Part shown: piece by piece, positions 1-11,526 of the stretch | How positions within the stretch are numbered: the stretch's first letter is position 1 | How the letters are laid out: every line of letters begins with the position of its first letter | From: an uncultured Acidobacteriota bacterium | Lineage (GTDB): Bacteria; Acidobacteriota; Blastocatellia; Pyrinomonadales; Pyrinomonadaceae | Direction of reading: 5' to 3' | NCBI GenBank assembly: GCA_937873515.1 | Contig: CALMYB010000013.1 | Span: 389,780 to 453,779 of the forward strand | Length of the DNA stretch: 64,000 bases | Notes under the pieces: model-generated | The model's input: the letters and a program-made list of their open reading frames with translations, nothing else | The model's database searches: none | What the model was told of the DNA's origin: nothing | Program-made: the position numbers and the translations under genes

Positions 1-2034
<2,034 letters not shown>

Positions 2035-2051
2035 TCGAAAAAAAATGAGGA

Positions 2052-2077
2052 CAAGCGGGGAACCTCGACCCCGCTTG
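2052..2077 (+). terminator. Hairpin after gyrB
   Basis: A perfect 9-bp stem, CAAGCGGGG pairing with CCCCGCTTG around an 8-base loop, starts 18 bases after the gyrB stop. No clean T-run follows (CATTATTG), so intrinsic termination is likely but may be weak. Confidence 0.55.
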
Positions 2078-2090
2078 CATTATTGAAAAA

Positions 2091-2468
2091 ATGAAATTTG
2101 CTCGCTATTCCTTTCTATTCGCAGGAATTGCGGGGCTGCTTGTCCTGCTCCCACAATTCTTTCTTGAGGCAAAGGTCGGTGTCGATACGCCGCCCGCGAT
2201 CACGCACCCGGAATTCTATTACGGCTTCCTCGGGCTTGCCACGGTCTTTCAGTTCATCTTCTTCCTGATCGCGTTCGACCCGAGCTCGTTCCGGCTGCTG
2301 ATGCCTATCGCCATCTTCGAAAAATTGAGCTTCGGCATTCCCTGCCTGATACTGTATTGGACAGGCCGTATGGCGTTCGGCGGTTTCTTCATCGGCGGAA
2401 TGCTCGACCTCATCTTTGCCGTTATCTTCACCATCGCCCTCGTAAAGGTGATACAAGGCAAGGGCTAG
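2091..2468 (+). CDS. Small four-helix membrane protein, unknown function
   Basis: 125 residues, hydrophobic through most of the length, with about four predicted membrane segments: near residues 5-25, 43-63, 70-90 and 98-120. I recognise no family motif. The conserved-looking part is the long hydrophobic C-terminal half rich in Gly, Phe and Ile. It starts 13 bases after the hairpin that follows gyrB, so it probably has its own promoter. It converges with aat, and the two stop codons share the four bases CTAG. Function is unknown; length and hydrophobic pattern support a real gene. Confidence 0.7.
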   Translation: MKFARYSFLFAGIAGLLVLLPQFFLEAKVGVDTPPAITHPEFYYGFLGLATVFQFIFFLIAFDPSSFRLLMPIAIFEKLSFGIPCLILYWTGRMAFGGFFIGGMLDLIFAVIFTIALVKVIQGKG

Positions 2469-3157
2469 AAGAGCTTCGACCGCGGCATTTGTGCAGACCT
2501 AAGCAAGTTGAGGAATGAAGCACGCGGGATCTCGCGGGCGCCGAGGGCTTTGAGATGCGGGGTCATTACCTGGATGTCGATCCAGGTCGAGCCTCGGGCG
2601 CGCAGGTGGTCGATGAGGAAAAGGAGAGCGAGTTTTGAGGCGTTCGCCTCGCGGTAGAACATCGATTCGCCGCTAAAAACGCCGCCGGAATCGACGCCGT
2701 AAAGTCCGCCGACGAGTTCGCCATCCGCATTCCAGGCCTCGACGCTGTGCACGAAGCCGGCCTCGTGAGCTTCCGTAAATACATCGATGAATTCGGGTGT
2801 GATCCAGGTGCCCGGCTGGTCGGGACGATCGCTCGCGGCGCAGGCCTCGATCACGCCGCGAAAATCCCGGTCGATCGTGAAGGTGAATTCACTTTGCCGG
2901 CGAGCTTTTGCAAGGCTTCGCGGAATTCGGATCTCGTCAAATATCAAGATCGCACGAGGATCCGGCGAATGCCATGGCAGCGGAAATCCGGGCGTGTACC
3001 ACGGAAAAATGCCTTTCGAATATGCTTCGCGGACATTCTCGAGCGTCAATGGTGTTCCGTATGCGACGACGTCTTCCGAGCGATAGAGGTATCCGCCGAT
3101 CTCGACGTATTCGGGAAAGTCGAAATTGAGTGGATCGGGAAAGGTCTCTCGCCGCAT
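2465..3157 (-). CDS. aat: Leucyl/phenylalanyl-tRNA--protein transferase
   Basis: Aat transfers Leu or Phe from aminoacyl-tRNA to the N-terminal Arg or Lys of proteins, marking them for ClpS/ClpAP degradation (N-degron pathway). The 230 residues match the usual length of about 230. Family hallmarks are GIFPWYTPG followed by PLPWHSPDPRAIL near residues 50-70, GELVGGLYGV near 146, FSGESMFYREANASKLAL near 161-180, and a C-terminal WIDIQVMTPHLKALGA segment. The start gives a normal N-terminus. It overlaps the convergent upstream gene only at the CTAG stop bases. Confidence 0.95.
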   Translation of the reverse strand: MRRETFPDPLNFDFPEYVEIGGYLYRSEDVVAYGTPLTLENVREAYSKGIFPWYTPGFPLPWHSPDPRAILIFDEIRIPRSLAKARRQSEFTFTIDRDFRGVIEACAASDRPDQPGTWITPEFIDVFTEAHEAGFVHSVEAWNADGELVGGLYGVDSGGVFSGESMFYREANASKLALLFLIDHLRARGSTWIDIQVMTPHLKALGAREIPRASFLNLLRSAQMPRSKLF

Positions 3158-3199
3158 AGGAAAGTTTTACCACAGATAAAAGACGAAAGAGGAATATTA

Positions 3200-3287
3200 G
3201 CCGCAGATCAACGCGGAGAACACAGATAAGAGCAGAAGTTCATTTATGATCTTCGAATTATCTGCGTCGTCCGCGTTGGTCTGCGGT
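3200..3287. repeat. Long imperfect inverted repeat between aat and MATE gene
   Basis: The arms begin CCGCAGATCAACGCGGA and end TCCGCGTTGGTCTGCGG, with one G/T mismatch, and an inner CAGATAA pairs with TTATCTG. A cruciform of about 88 bp would form. It lies downstream of the MATE gene and upstream of aat, both on the minus strand, so it could end MATE transcription or be a dispersed intergenic repeat. Confidence 0.7.
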
Positions 3288-3298
3288 TAAACTTTTCC

Positions 3299-4717
3299 TC
3301 ACACTTCCTTCAGCTTCCACTTTCCGCGTTTGAATATCACGGCCGAGACGACCGCGAGCAGCGAGAACGCGATCGTGATAGACCAGAAGGCACCGTGCGC
3401 GCCGAGCCCCAAGTGATACGCGAGGAAATACGCAAGCGGTATCTCGAAGGGCCAGAATACGCCGAGTGCGATATACGTCGGCGTGATCGTGTCGCCTGCT
3501 CCGTTGAACGCCGTTTCGAGCACCATCCCGACAGCGTAGAAGAAGAAGCCGTACGCAATAACGCGAAGTGCGTCCGTCGCGTAGGCGTGAACCTCAGGCT
3601 CGGTCGAGAAGACCGCGGCGATCTGTGCCGCAAAGATCACGAACACGATCCCGATCGAGGTCTGCACGATCGCGTTGTAGCGAACGGCCTTCCAGACGGC
3701 TTTTTCTGCTCGGTCGGGTTTTCCGGCTCCGAGGTTCTGGCCGACGAGGGTCGCGGCGGCGTTCGCGAGGCCGATCGAAGGCAGAAGGGCGAACATTACC
3801 ATTCTGATCCCGATCTGATACCCCGCGACCGCCGCCGTGCCGAATCCCGTTACGACGCGGACAAGCCCGATCCAGCTTGCCGTCTGCACAAAGAACTGCA
3901 GCACCGCAGGAGCCGAGACCTTTACGAGTTTCACGAGCCGCTCAGGTTCGATGCGCCAGTGCTCGCGATCGATCGTGATACGTCGGTTCCCGAAGAAGAG
4001 ACAGTATGCCGCGTACAACGCACCGCAGCCGCGGCCGATCGTCGTCCCGACCGCCGCACCCGTAACCCCAAGTTCGGGAAAGAATCCGATGCCGAGGATG
4101 AAGCACGGCCCAAGAATGATATTCAGGATGTTTGCGAACCACAGCACGCGCATCGCGATCGCCGCGTCACCCGCACCGCGAAAGATCGCGTTCAAAAGGA
4201 AGAGTGCAAGCACGACGATGTTGCCGCCGAGCATTATCTGCGTAAACGTCGTGCCCGTCGCGACGACGGATTCCTCGGCGCCCATCAGCCGCAGGAAATC
4301 TGCGGCGAACACAAAGCCGATCACGCCTAAGATCGCCGAGGCCGCAAAGCCAAGATAGATCGCATGCGTTGCGGTGCGTGACGCACCGTCCGCATCGCCC
4401 TCACCGACGCGGCGGGCGACGGTCGCCGTTGCACCGATCGCTATGCCGATCGCCACCGAGTAGATGAGGAACATCATCGATTCGGTAATTCCAACAACCG
4501 CGATCGCGTCCGCCCCGATATGCGCGACAAAAAAGATATCGACGATCGCGAACAAGCTCTCGGCGAACATCTCGACGATCATCGGCACTGCAAGCAGGAA
4601 GATCGCCGTCCCCAAAGGCGCGGTCGTGAAGTCGCGGTCGGAGCCCGCGATCGCCTCCTTTAGGGTTGAAAATATTGATCCTTTCGACACCTCCGTGTCG
4701 TTAGCGTTCGTGGACAT
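3299..4717 (-). CDS. MATE family efflux transporter
   Basis: A multidrug and toxic-compound extrusion antiporter of the inner membrane; the family exports cationic drugs or metabolites in exchange for Na+ or H+. About 472 residues with twelve hydrophobic helices in two related halves. The first half opens with PLGTAIFLLAVPMIVEM and contains GIAIGATATVARRVGEGD; the second contains GYQIGIRMVMFALLPSIGLANAAATLVGQNLGAG, the typical MatE repeat. I prefer the ATG at 4717 (MSTNAND) over the upstream in-frame start at 4753; neither has a strong ribosome binding site. Substrate cannot be told from sequence. Confidence 0.88.
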   Translation of the reverse strand: MSTNANDTEVSKGSIFSTLKEAIAGSDRDFTTAPLGTAIFLLAVPMIVEMFAESLFAIVDIFFVAHIGADAIAVVGITESMMFLIYSVAIGIAIGATATVARRVGEGDADGASRTATHAIYLGFAASAILGVIGFVFAADFLRLMGAEESVVATGTTFTQIMLGGNIVVLALFLLNAIFRGAGDAAIAMRVLWFANILNIILGPCFILGIGFFPELGVTGAAVGTTIGRGCGALYAAYCLFFGNRRITIDREHWRIEPERLVKLVKVSAPAVLQFFVQTASWIGLVRVVTGFGTAAVAGYQIGIRMVMFALLPSIGLANAAATLVGQNLGAGKPDRAEKAVWKAVRYNAIVQTSIGIVFVIFAAQIAAVFSTEPEVHAYATDALRVIAYGFFFYAVGMVLETAFNGAGDTITPTYIALGVFWPFEIPLAYFLAYHLGLGAHGAFWSITIAFSLLAVVSAVIFKRGKWKLKEV

Positions 4718-5089
4718 AAAAAGTAAAATTCGTATCGGTAACGAGAGAACCACTTTGCCGTGGGATGCAATGACACCCCAAGGCCTTTACGGCTCAAAGC
4801 CGTAAGAAAAACGTTCCGGCACCCGTAACGCGAAGTTCACGCGCACGAAGTGCCTTTCGCCAGAGTTGTACGGGAGGTTTTTTAGCGGACAGAGATCTTC
4901 ATAGCAGGAGAGACTATAGCATTCGACGCGTGAAATGGAAATTGGCAAAACTGTTTTTCCAAGCTCTCTCGGCGAGTTCCGTTCGGTGCCGCATTTCCCG
5001 TTTTAATTACTAATTATGAATTACTAATTACTAATTAGCTTGACGGACGGCTTATAATAAAAGGTTTCGCGACCTACGCGAAGATAGTT
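4718..5089. other. Intergenic region with hairpin and AT-rich repeat
   Basis: No coding sequence seen. It holds an 8-bp hairpin, TTACGGCT/AGCCGTAA with loop CAA at 4787-4805, and a tandem AT-rich run of ATTACTAA/ATTATGAA units at about 5003-5038. The promoters for the divergent MATE and mnmA genes must lie here; I could not pick clear boxes. Confidence 0.5.
5003..5038. repeat. AT-rich tandem microrepeat
   Basis: Degenerate direct repeats of (A/T)ATTACTAATTA appear three to four times upstream of mnmA. This contrasts sharply with the GC-rich surroundings and may form part of the mnmA promoter region or a slippage-generated repeat. Confidence 0.6.
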
Positions 5090-6217
5090 ATGAAGATCGC
5101 GGTGGCAATGAGCGGCGGCGTCGATAGTTCGGCGGCAGCTGCGATATTAAGGGAGCAGGGGCACGAACTCGTCGGCTTCACGATGCAGCTGTGGGATCAG
5201 CGGCGTCTGATCAACGTTGATGAGAATGGCGATCCGCTGCCGTCACGCTGCTGCTCGCTCGATGATGTGTACGACGCCCGCCGCGTTGCGGAAAAGCTCG
5301 GCTTTCCCTTTTACGTACTTAATTTAGAGAAGGATTTTGACCGCGACGTGGTCGAACCTTTCATCGCATCGTATCTTTCGGGCGAGACGCCTATACCGTG
5401 CGTTGCGTGCAATTCGCGTTTGAAATTCGCGTCGCTCGATCGGATGGCGTTGTCCGTCGGCTGCGAAAAGGTCGCAACCGGGCATTACGCGCGTGTCGAA
5501 TACGACGAGAGGGCGGGACGCTATAAACTCCTTCGCGGACGCGACCGAAACAAGGATCAGAGCTATTTCCTTTGGGAATTGACGCAAGAGCAGCTCTCGC
5601 GGGCACTCTTTCCGCTCGGCGAAATGGATAAGACGGAAGCTCGCGACGTTGCACGGTCTTCGGAGCTTTACACTGCCGAGAAGGCCGAGTCGCAGGAGAT
5701 CTGTTTCGTGCCGGACGGCAAATATTCCGAATTCATTGACCGATATCTGACGCACGAGGGCCGTGCGAGCGAACTCCCGACAGGCGGCGAGATCGTAGAT
5801 GCGTCCGGACAGGTTCTAGGCCAGCATACGGGCATTCATCGATACACCGTTGGGCAGCGCCGCGGGCTTGGAATTTCAAGCGAAAAGCCGCTCTATGTAA
5901 CGCAGATCGAGCGTGCGAAGAATCGCGTGATCGTCGGCGATGAGGAAGATCTCGCGTGCGAGGAATTTACCGTCCGGGGCGTAAATTGGACATCGTCGGA
6001 AACGCCGGCAGACTCGGTGCGTGCACGCGTGAAAGTGCGCTACCGGCACGAGCCTGCGGCTGCGACGATCTTTTCGCTCGACGGTGAGCGGGCACGCATT
6101 CAATTCGACGAACCGCAGCGCGCCGTCACGCCCGGCCAAGCCGCGATCTTTTACGACCTCGAGACCGCCGAAGAAGTTCTCGGCGGCGGCTGGATCGAGA
6201 GACAAGACGCCGGATGA
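5090..6217 (+). CDS. mnmA: tRNA-specific 2-thiouridylase MnmA
   Basis: MnmA adenylates and then thiolates U34 of tRNA-Lys, -Glu and -Gln, taking sulfur from a persulfide relay. 375 residues, the usual length. The N-terminal PP-loop [10 protein letters not shown] is at residues 8-17. The catalytic cysteine pair is visible: [10 protein letters not shown] near residue 104 and QEICFV near 204. ATGHYAR, DQSYFLW and the [19 protein letters not shown] segment before the C-terminal beta-barrel are all family signatures. Its stop overlaps the start of the cyclo-ligase gene by ATGA, so the two are translationally coupled. Confidence 0.97.
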   Translation: MKIAVAMSGGVDSSAAAAILREQGHELVGFTMQLWDQRRLINVDENGDPLPSRCCSLDDVYDARRVAEKLGFPFYVLNLEKDFDRDVVEPFIASYLSGETPIPCVACNSRLKFASLDRMALSVGCEKVATGHYARVEYDERAGRYKLLRGRDRNKDQSYFLWELTQEQLSRALFPLGEMDKTEARDVARSSELYTAEKAESQEICFVPDGKYSEFIDRYLTHEGRASELPTGGEIVDASGQVLGQHTGIHRYTVGQRRGLGISSEKPLYVTQIERAKNRVIVGDEEDLACEEFTVRGVNWTSSETPADSVRARVKVRYRHEPAAATIFSLDGERARIQFDEPQRAVTPGQAAIFYDLETAEEVLGGGWIERQDAG

Positions 6218-6822
6218 CAAAAGATGAACTGCGGAAAGAGATGCTGGAGCGACGCCGGACCTTAAGCTCCGGCGAGATCGTTGCGATCAGTCAAAACGTC
6301 GCTGAGAGATTTTTTGCGGAGATCGACCTTGAGACGGTCGGGCGCCTGCACACGTTCATCCGCATCGCGAAGTTCAACGAGATCGACACTTCGATGATCT
6401 ATATGCGCATCTGGCGGGACTGGCCGCGGATCGCAACATTTGCGCCGCGGATAGATCACGAGACCGGCAGGATGGAGAGCGTCAGGTTCGACGAACACAC
6501 GCCTTTGGTCGACGGTCGTTGGGGAATTCGCGAGCCTGCCGAGGGAGAGGTCGTCTCACCCGGCAAGCTCGATCTTGTGCTCGTACCGATGCTCGGCTTT
6601 GACCATCTCGGCCATCGCATCGGTTACGGCAAAGGATTTTATGACCGGTTCTTGAGGCAGACGCGGCTCGACTGTCTGAAGGTCGGGCTTTGTCATTGGC
6701 CGCCGCTCGATGAGCCGATCGAAACGCACGAGGCGGACGTGCCGCTCGATATCATTATCACGCCGAACGGCACTTTTCGTCCTGAGACATCTCTAAAAGA
6801 ACTCAACGACTGGGCGAACTAA
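6214..6822 (+). CDS. 5-formyltetrahydrofolate cyclo-ligase
   Basis: This enzyme (MTHFS, YgfA/FolD-neighbour family) uses ATP to convert 5-formyl-THF to 5,10-methenyl-THF, returning the storage folate to the one-carbon pool. 202 residues, normal for the family. The C-terminal signature is clear: [28 protein letters not shown] near residues 121-147, with the GYGKGFYDR nucleotide-binding motif. Basic residues at the N-terminus ([13 protein letters not shown]) are also typical. It overlaps mnmA by four bases, and its stop codon overlaps that of the convergent mscL. Confidence 0.93.
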   Translation: MTKDELRKEMLERRRTLSSGEIVAISQNVAERFFAEIDLETVGRLHTFIRIAKFNEIDTSMIYMRIWRDWPRIATFAPRIDHETGRMESVRFDEHTPLVDGRWGIREPAEGEVVSPGKLDLVLVPMLGFDHLGHRIGYGKGFYDRFLRQTRLDCLKVGLCHWPPLDEPIETHEADVPLDIIITPNGTFRPETSLKELNDWAN

Positions 6823-7238
6823 CTTTTCGCCTTTAGAATGTCGCGGATCTCGCCGAGCAAGGTTTCCTCTGCCGTCGGCGGTGCCGGTTCGGCCTCCAGG
6901 CCTTTGACGAGCTTAACTACATATTTCGCCAGCAGGAACATCACGAATGCGACAATCAGGAAGACGACGATGTCGTTGATAAGCTGTCCGTAAAGGATCA
7001 AAGGCTGTTTCGCCGCCGTTGCGGCAGCGATCTGTTCGGGCGTATCGACGGGCATCGTGCCGAGATTCAGCACCTTGCTCTTAAAGTCGATCCCGCCGGT
7101 CAGCAGACCCACGACCGGCATTACGATGCCGTCAGTAAAGGTCTTTACAATGGCGCCGAATGCGGCGCCGATGATGACCGCGATCGCGAGGTCGATGACA
7201 TTCCCGCGTGCAATGAACTGTTTGAATTCGCTAAGCAT
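6819..7238 (-). CDS. mscL: Large-conductance mechanosensitive channel MscL
   Basis: MscL forms a pentameric pore that opens under membrane tension during osmotic downshock. 139 residues, close to the E. coli 136. The N-terminal amphipathic helix MLSEFKQFIARGNVIDLA leads into TM1 (AVIIGAAFGAIVKTFTDGIVMP); TM2 is near residues 85-107 and a cytoplasmic helix with EETLLGEIRDIL closes the protein. A strong ribosome binding site, GGAGGAGAG, lies just upstream on the minus strand and fixes the start at 7238. Confidence 0.96.
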   Translation of the reverse strand: MLSEFKQFIARGNVIDLAIAVIIGAAFGAIVKTFTDGIVMPVVGLLTGGIDFKSKVLNLGTMPVDTPEQIAAATAAKQPLILYGQLINDIVVFLIVAFVMFLLAKYVVKLVKGLEAEPAPPTAEETLLGEIRDILKAKS

Positions 7239-7340
7239 ATTCTGATCTCTCCTCCAATATTGAGCTAAACGAATAAAGGGCAGACCTCGAGCCTACCCTT
7301 AAAGAATTGATCCGGCTTCAATAAAAATTCAAAACTGCGA

Positions 7341-7994
7341 TCAGACGCCCGCGGCCTCGGCGGTCTCTTCTTCCTCGTCGGAAGTTTCATCAAAGAGAGC
7401 TGCAGTAAGGCGTTCTTCATCTGTGATCGCCGGCTCGGAATACGACGATTGTACGGCGTATGTATTTTCGACCTCGGCTGCGACCTGCTTTTCGCTGTCC
7501 TCTCGGGCACGGACCATGCTGCATTTGCCTTCGATGACGGCTCCTTCTTCTACGACGAGTCTCGGAGCCTGAATATTGCCGATGACCTGCGCCGTACGGC
7601 CAAGCTGGAGCTTCTCGTGGGCAATAACATCGCCATTCACTACTCCGTTGATCATCGCCGCCGCTACAGAGACGTTCGCATCGACGACGCCGTTCGTGCC
7701 GACGATAAGCGTGCCGGCTTCGGACGTTACCGTTCCGATAAGATGGCCGTCAACGCGAAGCATCGCCTGGAACTCCGTCTCGCCGGTAAGTGTCGTGCCG
7801 TGCCCTACGAAACCGCTAAGGCGCCCTTCCTTGATATCTCTTGCCATTGCATCGCTGTCGGTGATCGCCCCGCCGCGGACAGCGGCCTGTGGCGATTCGG
7901 TCTGATAGCGGTACGGTGCGTCGGGCTCAACAGAGCTGCTCTCACCGTATGTCCCGCCGGTTTCGGGTTTCGAATTTCGACCCATTCTGATCAT
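7341..7994 (-). CDS. Bactofilin (polymer-forming cytoskeletal protein)
   Basis: Bactofilins polymerise without nucleotide into filaments that scaffold cell-wall or polarity proteins. The central beta-helix domain runs from about GRLSGFVGHGTTLTGETEFQAMLRVDG to IEGKCSMV, with repeated Gly/Val turns (VVNGDVIAHEKLQLGRTAQVIGNI). The flanks are low-complexity: a Gly/Ser/Pro-rich N-tail and an acidic C-tail (DEEEETAEAA). The open frame extends 30 codons upstream, but GAGAGGTG spaced 7-8 bases before the ATG at 7994 (MIRMGRN) makes that the likely start. It lies upstream of mscL on the same strand, with about 100 bp between. Confidence 0.9.
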   Translation of the reverse strand: MIRMGRNSKPETGGTYGESSSVEPDAPYRYQTESPQAAVRGGAITDSDAMARDIKEGRLSGFVGHGTTLTGETEFQAMLRVDGHLIGTVTSEAGTLIVGTNGVVDANVSVAAAMINGVVNGDVIAHEKLQLGRTAQVIGNIQAPRLVVEEGAVIEGKCSMVRAREDSEKQVAAEVENTYAVQSSYSEPAITDEERLTAALFDETSDEEEETAEAAGV

Positions 7995-8084
7995 TGCATT
8001 GCACCTCTCGTGGATTTTCGTCTTGCGTAAAACACGAAGCTTTTCGATGAACAAAGGCCTTTTGTCCATCACACCTTCGATCAA

Positions 8085-8228
8085 TCAAATGCCGTTTTAC
8101 GGGGAAACTAGGCAAAAACAGCTGTTCTCAAGCCTATCTCGAGCCTCAAATTGTGTTAAGTAGTAATAATAATTGCTTTGTTCAACGATGTCCACACAAT
8201 TTTCTGGGGTTGAACTATCTAAAATATC
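8085..8228. other. Divergent promoter region bactofilin/ttcA
   Basis: About 140 bp of AT-richer sequence (for example AAGTAGTAATAATAATTGC near 8159-8177) separates divergent genes. Promoters for both should lie here, but no boxes are clear enough to place. Confidence 0.4.
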
Positions 8229-9173
8229 GTGGGAACATATAAAGTTTCTGCCGATGGCGGCGGTTTAGCAAGTACGAGGTTTGTAGAGTTGAAAGCAGAG
8301 ACACCGGCAAAAACGAGACTTTTGAAGAAGATGGGCAAGGCCATCGCCGATTTTTCGATGATCGAGGACGGCGACAAGGTGATGGTGTGTCTTTCGGGAG
8401 GCAAGGACAGCTATACGCTGCTCGACCTGCTGCTCGACGTACGGCGTCGTGCGCCGGTGAAATTCGACATTCTGGCGGTCAATCTCGATCAAAAACAGCC
8501 TGATTTTCCCGAACACGTACTTCCGGAGTATCTGAAAGAACGCGGCGTCGAATACCGCATCGTCGAGGAAGACACATACTCGATCGTTACCTCGCACATT
8601 CCTGAAGGGAAAACTTACTGCTCCCTCTGCTCACGTCTTCGCCGCGGCATTCTCTACACGACCGCCGTCGAAGAGAAGTGCACGAAGATCGCTCTCGGCC
8701 ACCACGCCGATGACATCATCGCGACCTTTTTGATGAATCTCTTTTACGTCGGACAGCTAAAGGCGATGCCGCCCATCCTGCGTTCGGACGACGGTCGGAA
8801 TACGATCATCAGGCCGCTTGCCTACGTGCACGAAAAGGAGATCGTCGAATATGCTGATGAGCAAAAGTTTCCGATCATCCCGTGCAATCTATGCGGTTCG
8901 CAGCCGAATATGAAGCGGGCCCGCGTCAAACGCCTCGTCAGCGAGCTTGCAAAAGAGACGCCGTACATCCGAGCGACGATGATGACGGCGCTCTCGCAGG
9001 TTACGGCTTCGCATCTGCTCGATTCGGAGCTTTACGACTTTCAGAATTTTGAGCCAGCGATAAAAGCGATCCCGCCCGGTCACGGTTCGGTCGAAAAAGA
9101 GCTCGACGACATTTTCGACCACGCGGAATCTACCTACAAACCCGACCTAATGGGCGTTGCCGGCCTTTCTTGA
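8229..9173 (+). CDS. ttcA: tRNA 2-thiocytidine synthetase TtcA family
   Basis: TtcA thiolates C32 of certain tRNAs using ATP and an Fe-S cluster. 314 residues. The PP-loop [18 protein letters not shown] is near residues 54-71. Two CxxC pairs expected for the cluster are visible: [14 protein letters not shown] near 133 and [13 protein letters not shown] near 218. [17 protein letters not shown] is the third family motif. The GTG at 8229 gives an N-terminus similar in length to E. coli TtcA; a TTG at 8289 is an alternative. The 3' end runs 27 bases into the convergent serine hydrolase gene. Confidence 0.93.
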   Translation: MGTYKVSADGGGLASTRFVELKAETPAKTRLLKKMGKAIADFSMIEDGDKVMVCLSGGKDSYTLLDLLLDVRRRAPVKFDILAVNLDQKQPDFPEHVLPEYLKERGVEYRIVEEDTYSIVTSHIPEGKTYCSLCSRLRRGILYTTAVEEKCTKIALGHHADDIIATFLMNLFYVGQLKAMPPILRSDDGRNTIIRPLAYVHEKEIVEYADEQKFPIIPCNLCGSQPNMKRARVKRLVSELAKETPYIRATMMTALSQVTASHLLDSELYDFQNFEPAIKAIPPGHGSVEKELDDIFDHAESTYKPDLMGVAGLS

Positions 9174-11339
9174 CTTTGCCTTTACCGCTTTTAGCGAAAC
9201 ATCGTGGTGGGTAAAGACATTGGCATCAATAGGCACGTTCTGCTTGATTTCCTTTACGGTTACGACGATCTTTCCCATCCCAAGTGAATGCGTTGTCACA
9301 GAATACGGGACGACCACACCGTCTATCGTTCGATAGTCAGAATATTCTTCCGAGTATGGCAGTTGCTGCTGACTTGTGCTTGAGACGCTGAACGCGTCCT
9401 GTTTAATCGGCAAAAAGGTGTCAGCCGCATAGTAAATAGTAAACGGCGTTCCTTTCTTTGGCGTGAATTTTACTGCGTAGGCCTCTTTGTCGCCGACCTT
9501 GGTCTTTGAGAGGATCTCGATCGACGCGAAGTTCTTGTCCCAGTTGAGCACAGAGTAAAAGTCAGCGGAAATGTGTGCGTTATCCAGCTTGAGGCCGGCC
9601 CACTCTTCGGTCGGTGAGAACGAGGTCGTCTCATCGCCCTTTGTCCCGTCAAAATACTCATAGCCCTTTCCGATCACCTTGCCGAGCGCCGAGAACGATG
9701 TCGCGGTCGCAGATCTGTTCGGCGCCTCGGTGTAGCTGCGCGCGGTGCCGGTAACGCCTTGATTGACGAAATCGATATCGGCATCGACGACTCGGGATTT
9801 GAGCTTTCTCAGGTTTTCCTCGCCGCCGAGGGCCTCGATGGCCTTCTTGTGCAGCTCATCGACGGTGATCGCAGGCTTTTCTACAGGCGTTGTCGGGAGC
9901 AGATCGACCGTTCCCTGCGGCTGTACAAGCGAGATCGCCGTTACCTTGCCCGCGGCATCGACCTTCGCGGAAAGCGAAAAGCTGTCCGGAAGAGGCGAGA
10001 GCGAAAAGCTGCCGTCCGGTTTTGCGACCAGCGGATAAGGCTGTTGGCCCGGAACATTCAGCGTTACTTTGTCGCCGTCCTTTCGGATCTCGGTCTTTAG
10101 CGTGCCCTTGGCCGTCGCCCAAGAACCGATAAGTTGGTCGGCACTCACTTTGGCGTAAGACGGCGTCGGGGCAGTTTCAGCGGACTTTTGCGGGACCGAT
10201 CCCGGCAAAAGAGCGCTCCAGATGATGTTCTTTGCCTCGTCCGTGAGCGGCGAGCCGGAGACGTTCGTAAGCAAAACGAAACCGAGCTTCTTCTCAGGCA
10301 TTACGGCGACCATCGCGTTGAATCCGTCAATGTTGCCGCCATGCTGAAGGACCTTGTGGCCGTTCCAATCCTCGATGAACCAGCCGAGGCCATACGAAAC
10401 TTTACCGGCGATCGGCATCTGCGGTTTGGTCCACTCTTCAAAACCTTTCTCGGATACGATCGCCTTTCCGGCAGCTTCACCGCCGTTCAAGATGAACTCG
10501 AGCCACTTCGACATATCGCGAACACTAGAATTTATGGCTCCCGCCGGTGCCGGTGCCGCGATCTCGCGAAACGGAAGGCGCCGCGTCGCCTTCGTATCGA
10601 AGTTGTAGTCGTAGCCAAAGGAATAATCCTTCGCCTTTGTCATTTCGGCGATGGTAGTCGTGCTGTTCGTCATTCCTAGCGGCTTGAAGATCTCCGACTT
10701 GATGACGTTGTTCCAGGTGCTCTTTTCGACCGATGCGGCTATCTCGCCGGCGGCAGCGAACATAATATTCTGATACTGAAACTTCTCGCGAAGCTTTGCG
10801 GTCGGCTTTGCAAGACCCGTGACCTCGATAAGTTCCTTTCGCGACAGTTCGCCCGTCAGCATCGCAAGATCCGTACGCGAAAGCCCCGAAGAATGATCGA
10901 GAAGGTCGCGAATCACGATCTTTTTGTCGGTTTCGGGATCATTGATCTGGAAGTACGGCAGATACTTTTTTGGAGAGTCATCCAACGAGAGCTTTCCTTG
11001 ATCCTGCGCGATCAAGATCGAAAGGGCCGTAAATGCCTTTGTCGCCGAACCGATCGCAAATTGCGTGTCGGCGGTGGCAGGTATCTTCTTTTCAAAATCT
11101 TTATAGCCAAGCCCTTTCGCAAATATGACCTTCCCGTCCTTCACGATCGCGAGCGCAGCACCGGGAATACCCAACGCCTCGCGGCGCTCATTGATCGCTT
11201 TCTCGATCTTCGCGAGCGCGGCCGCTTCGTCATTCTGCGGTGCAGATGCTGCCGTCTGGCCGACGGCACCCTGCGGCAGCGAAGTTAAAAAGAGAGAAAA
11301 GAGAACAAATAGAACAAGGGAAGCGGATCTTTTTTGCAT
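9147..11339 (-). CDS. Secreted beta-lactamase-fold serine hydrolase with long C-terminal extension
   Basis: 730 residues with a signal peptide (basic start, hydrophobic run, cleavage near VGQTA, residues 26-29). Residues about 40-380 form a class C beta-lactamase/DD-peptidase domain: SATK (S-x-x-K nucleophile), YQN (Y-x-N) and HGGNIDGF (the H-x-G motif). Members cleave esters or D-amino peptides; the substrate here is unknown. Residues about 390-480 resemble the DUF3471-type beta domain often fused to these enzymes. The last 250 residues (from [15 protein letters not shown]) resemble outer-membrane lipoprotein-sorting-like domains seen in Acidobacteriota secreted proteins. Overlaps ttcA by 27 bases tail to tail. 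Confidence 0.85.
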   Translation of the reverse strand: MQKRSASLVLFVLFSLFLTSLPQGAVGQTAASAPQNDEAAALAKIEKAINERREALGIPGAALAIVKDGKVIFAKGLGYKDFEKKIPATADTQFAIGSATKAFTALSILIAQDQGKLSLDDSPKKYLPYFQINDPETDKKIVIRDLLDHSSGLSRTDLAMLTGELSRKELIEVTGLAKPTAKLREKFQYQNIMFAAAGEIAASVEKSTWNNVIKSEIFKPLGMTNSTTTIAEMTKAKDYSFGYDYNFDTKATRRLPFREIAAPAPAGAINSSVRDMSKWLEFILNGGEAAGKAIVSEKGFEEWTKPQMPIAGKVSYGLGWFIEDWNGHKVLQHGGNIDGFNAMVAVMPEKKLGFVLLTNVSGSPLTDEAKNIIWSALLPGSVPQKSAETAPTPSYAKVSADQLIGSWATAKGTLKTEIRKDGDKVTLNVPGQQPYPLVAKPDGSFSLSPLPDSFSLSAKVDAAGKVTAISLVQPQGTVDLLPTTPVEKPAITVDELHKKAIEALGGEENLRKLKSRVVDADIDFVNQGVTGTARSYTEAPNRSATATSFSALGKVIGKGYEYFDGTKGDETTSFSPTEEWAGLKLDNAHISADFYSVLNWDKNFASIEILSKTKVGDKEAYAVKFTPKKGTPFTIYYAADTFLPIKQDAFSVSSTSQQQLPYSEEYSDYRTIDGVVVPYSVTTHSLGMGKIVVTVKEIKQNVPIDANVFTHHDVSLKAVKAKSRKAGNAH

Positions 11340-11526
11340 AGAATTTTAAGGAGGCCCTAAAGCCGGACCGAAATAAACGTTACGCCCTAAAAGCACAAGA
11401 AGTTCAGGTTTTATCCATCTTGCAGTAACCTCTTAGCATATCATCATAGAGCGTGAGGCAGGCAGGCCGAATACACGTTTTAGGCCAAAAGTATTAGTAT
11501 CTAGGCTCAGATCATTTGACGCGAAG
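11340..11526. other. Intergenic, no gene seen
   Basis: 187 bp between divergent genes; promoters for both are expected. I see no convincing hairpin or conserved box. Confidence 0.4.

Noticed and set aside
3395..4330. Long open frame (+) of 311 codons opposite the MATE gene
   Set aside because: It is Arg/Asp-rich, has no family resemblance and lies antisense to a clear transporter; high-GC codon bias creates such shadows.
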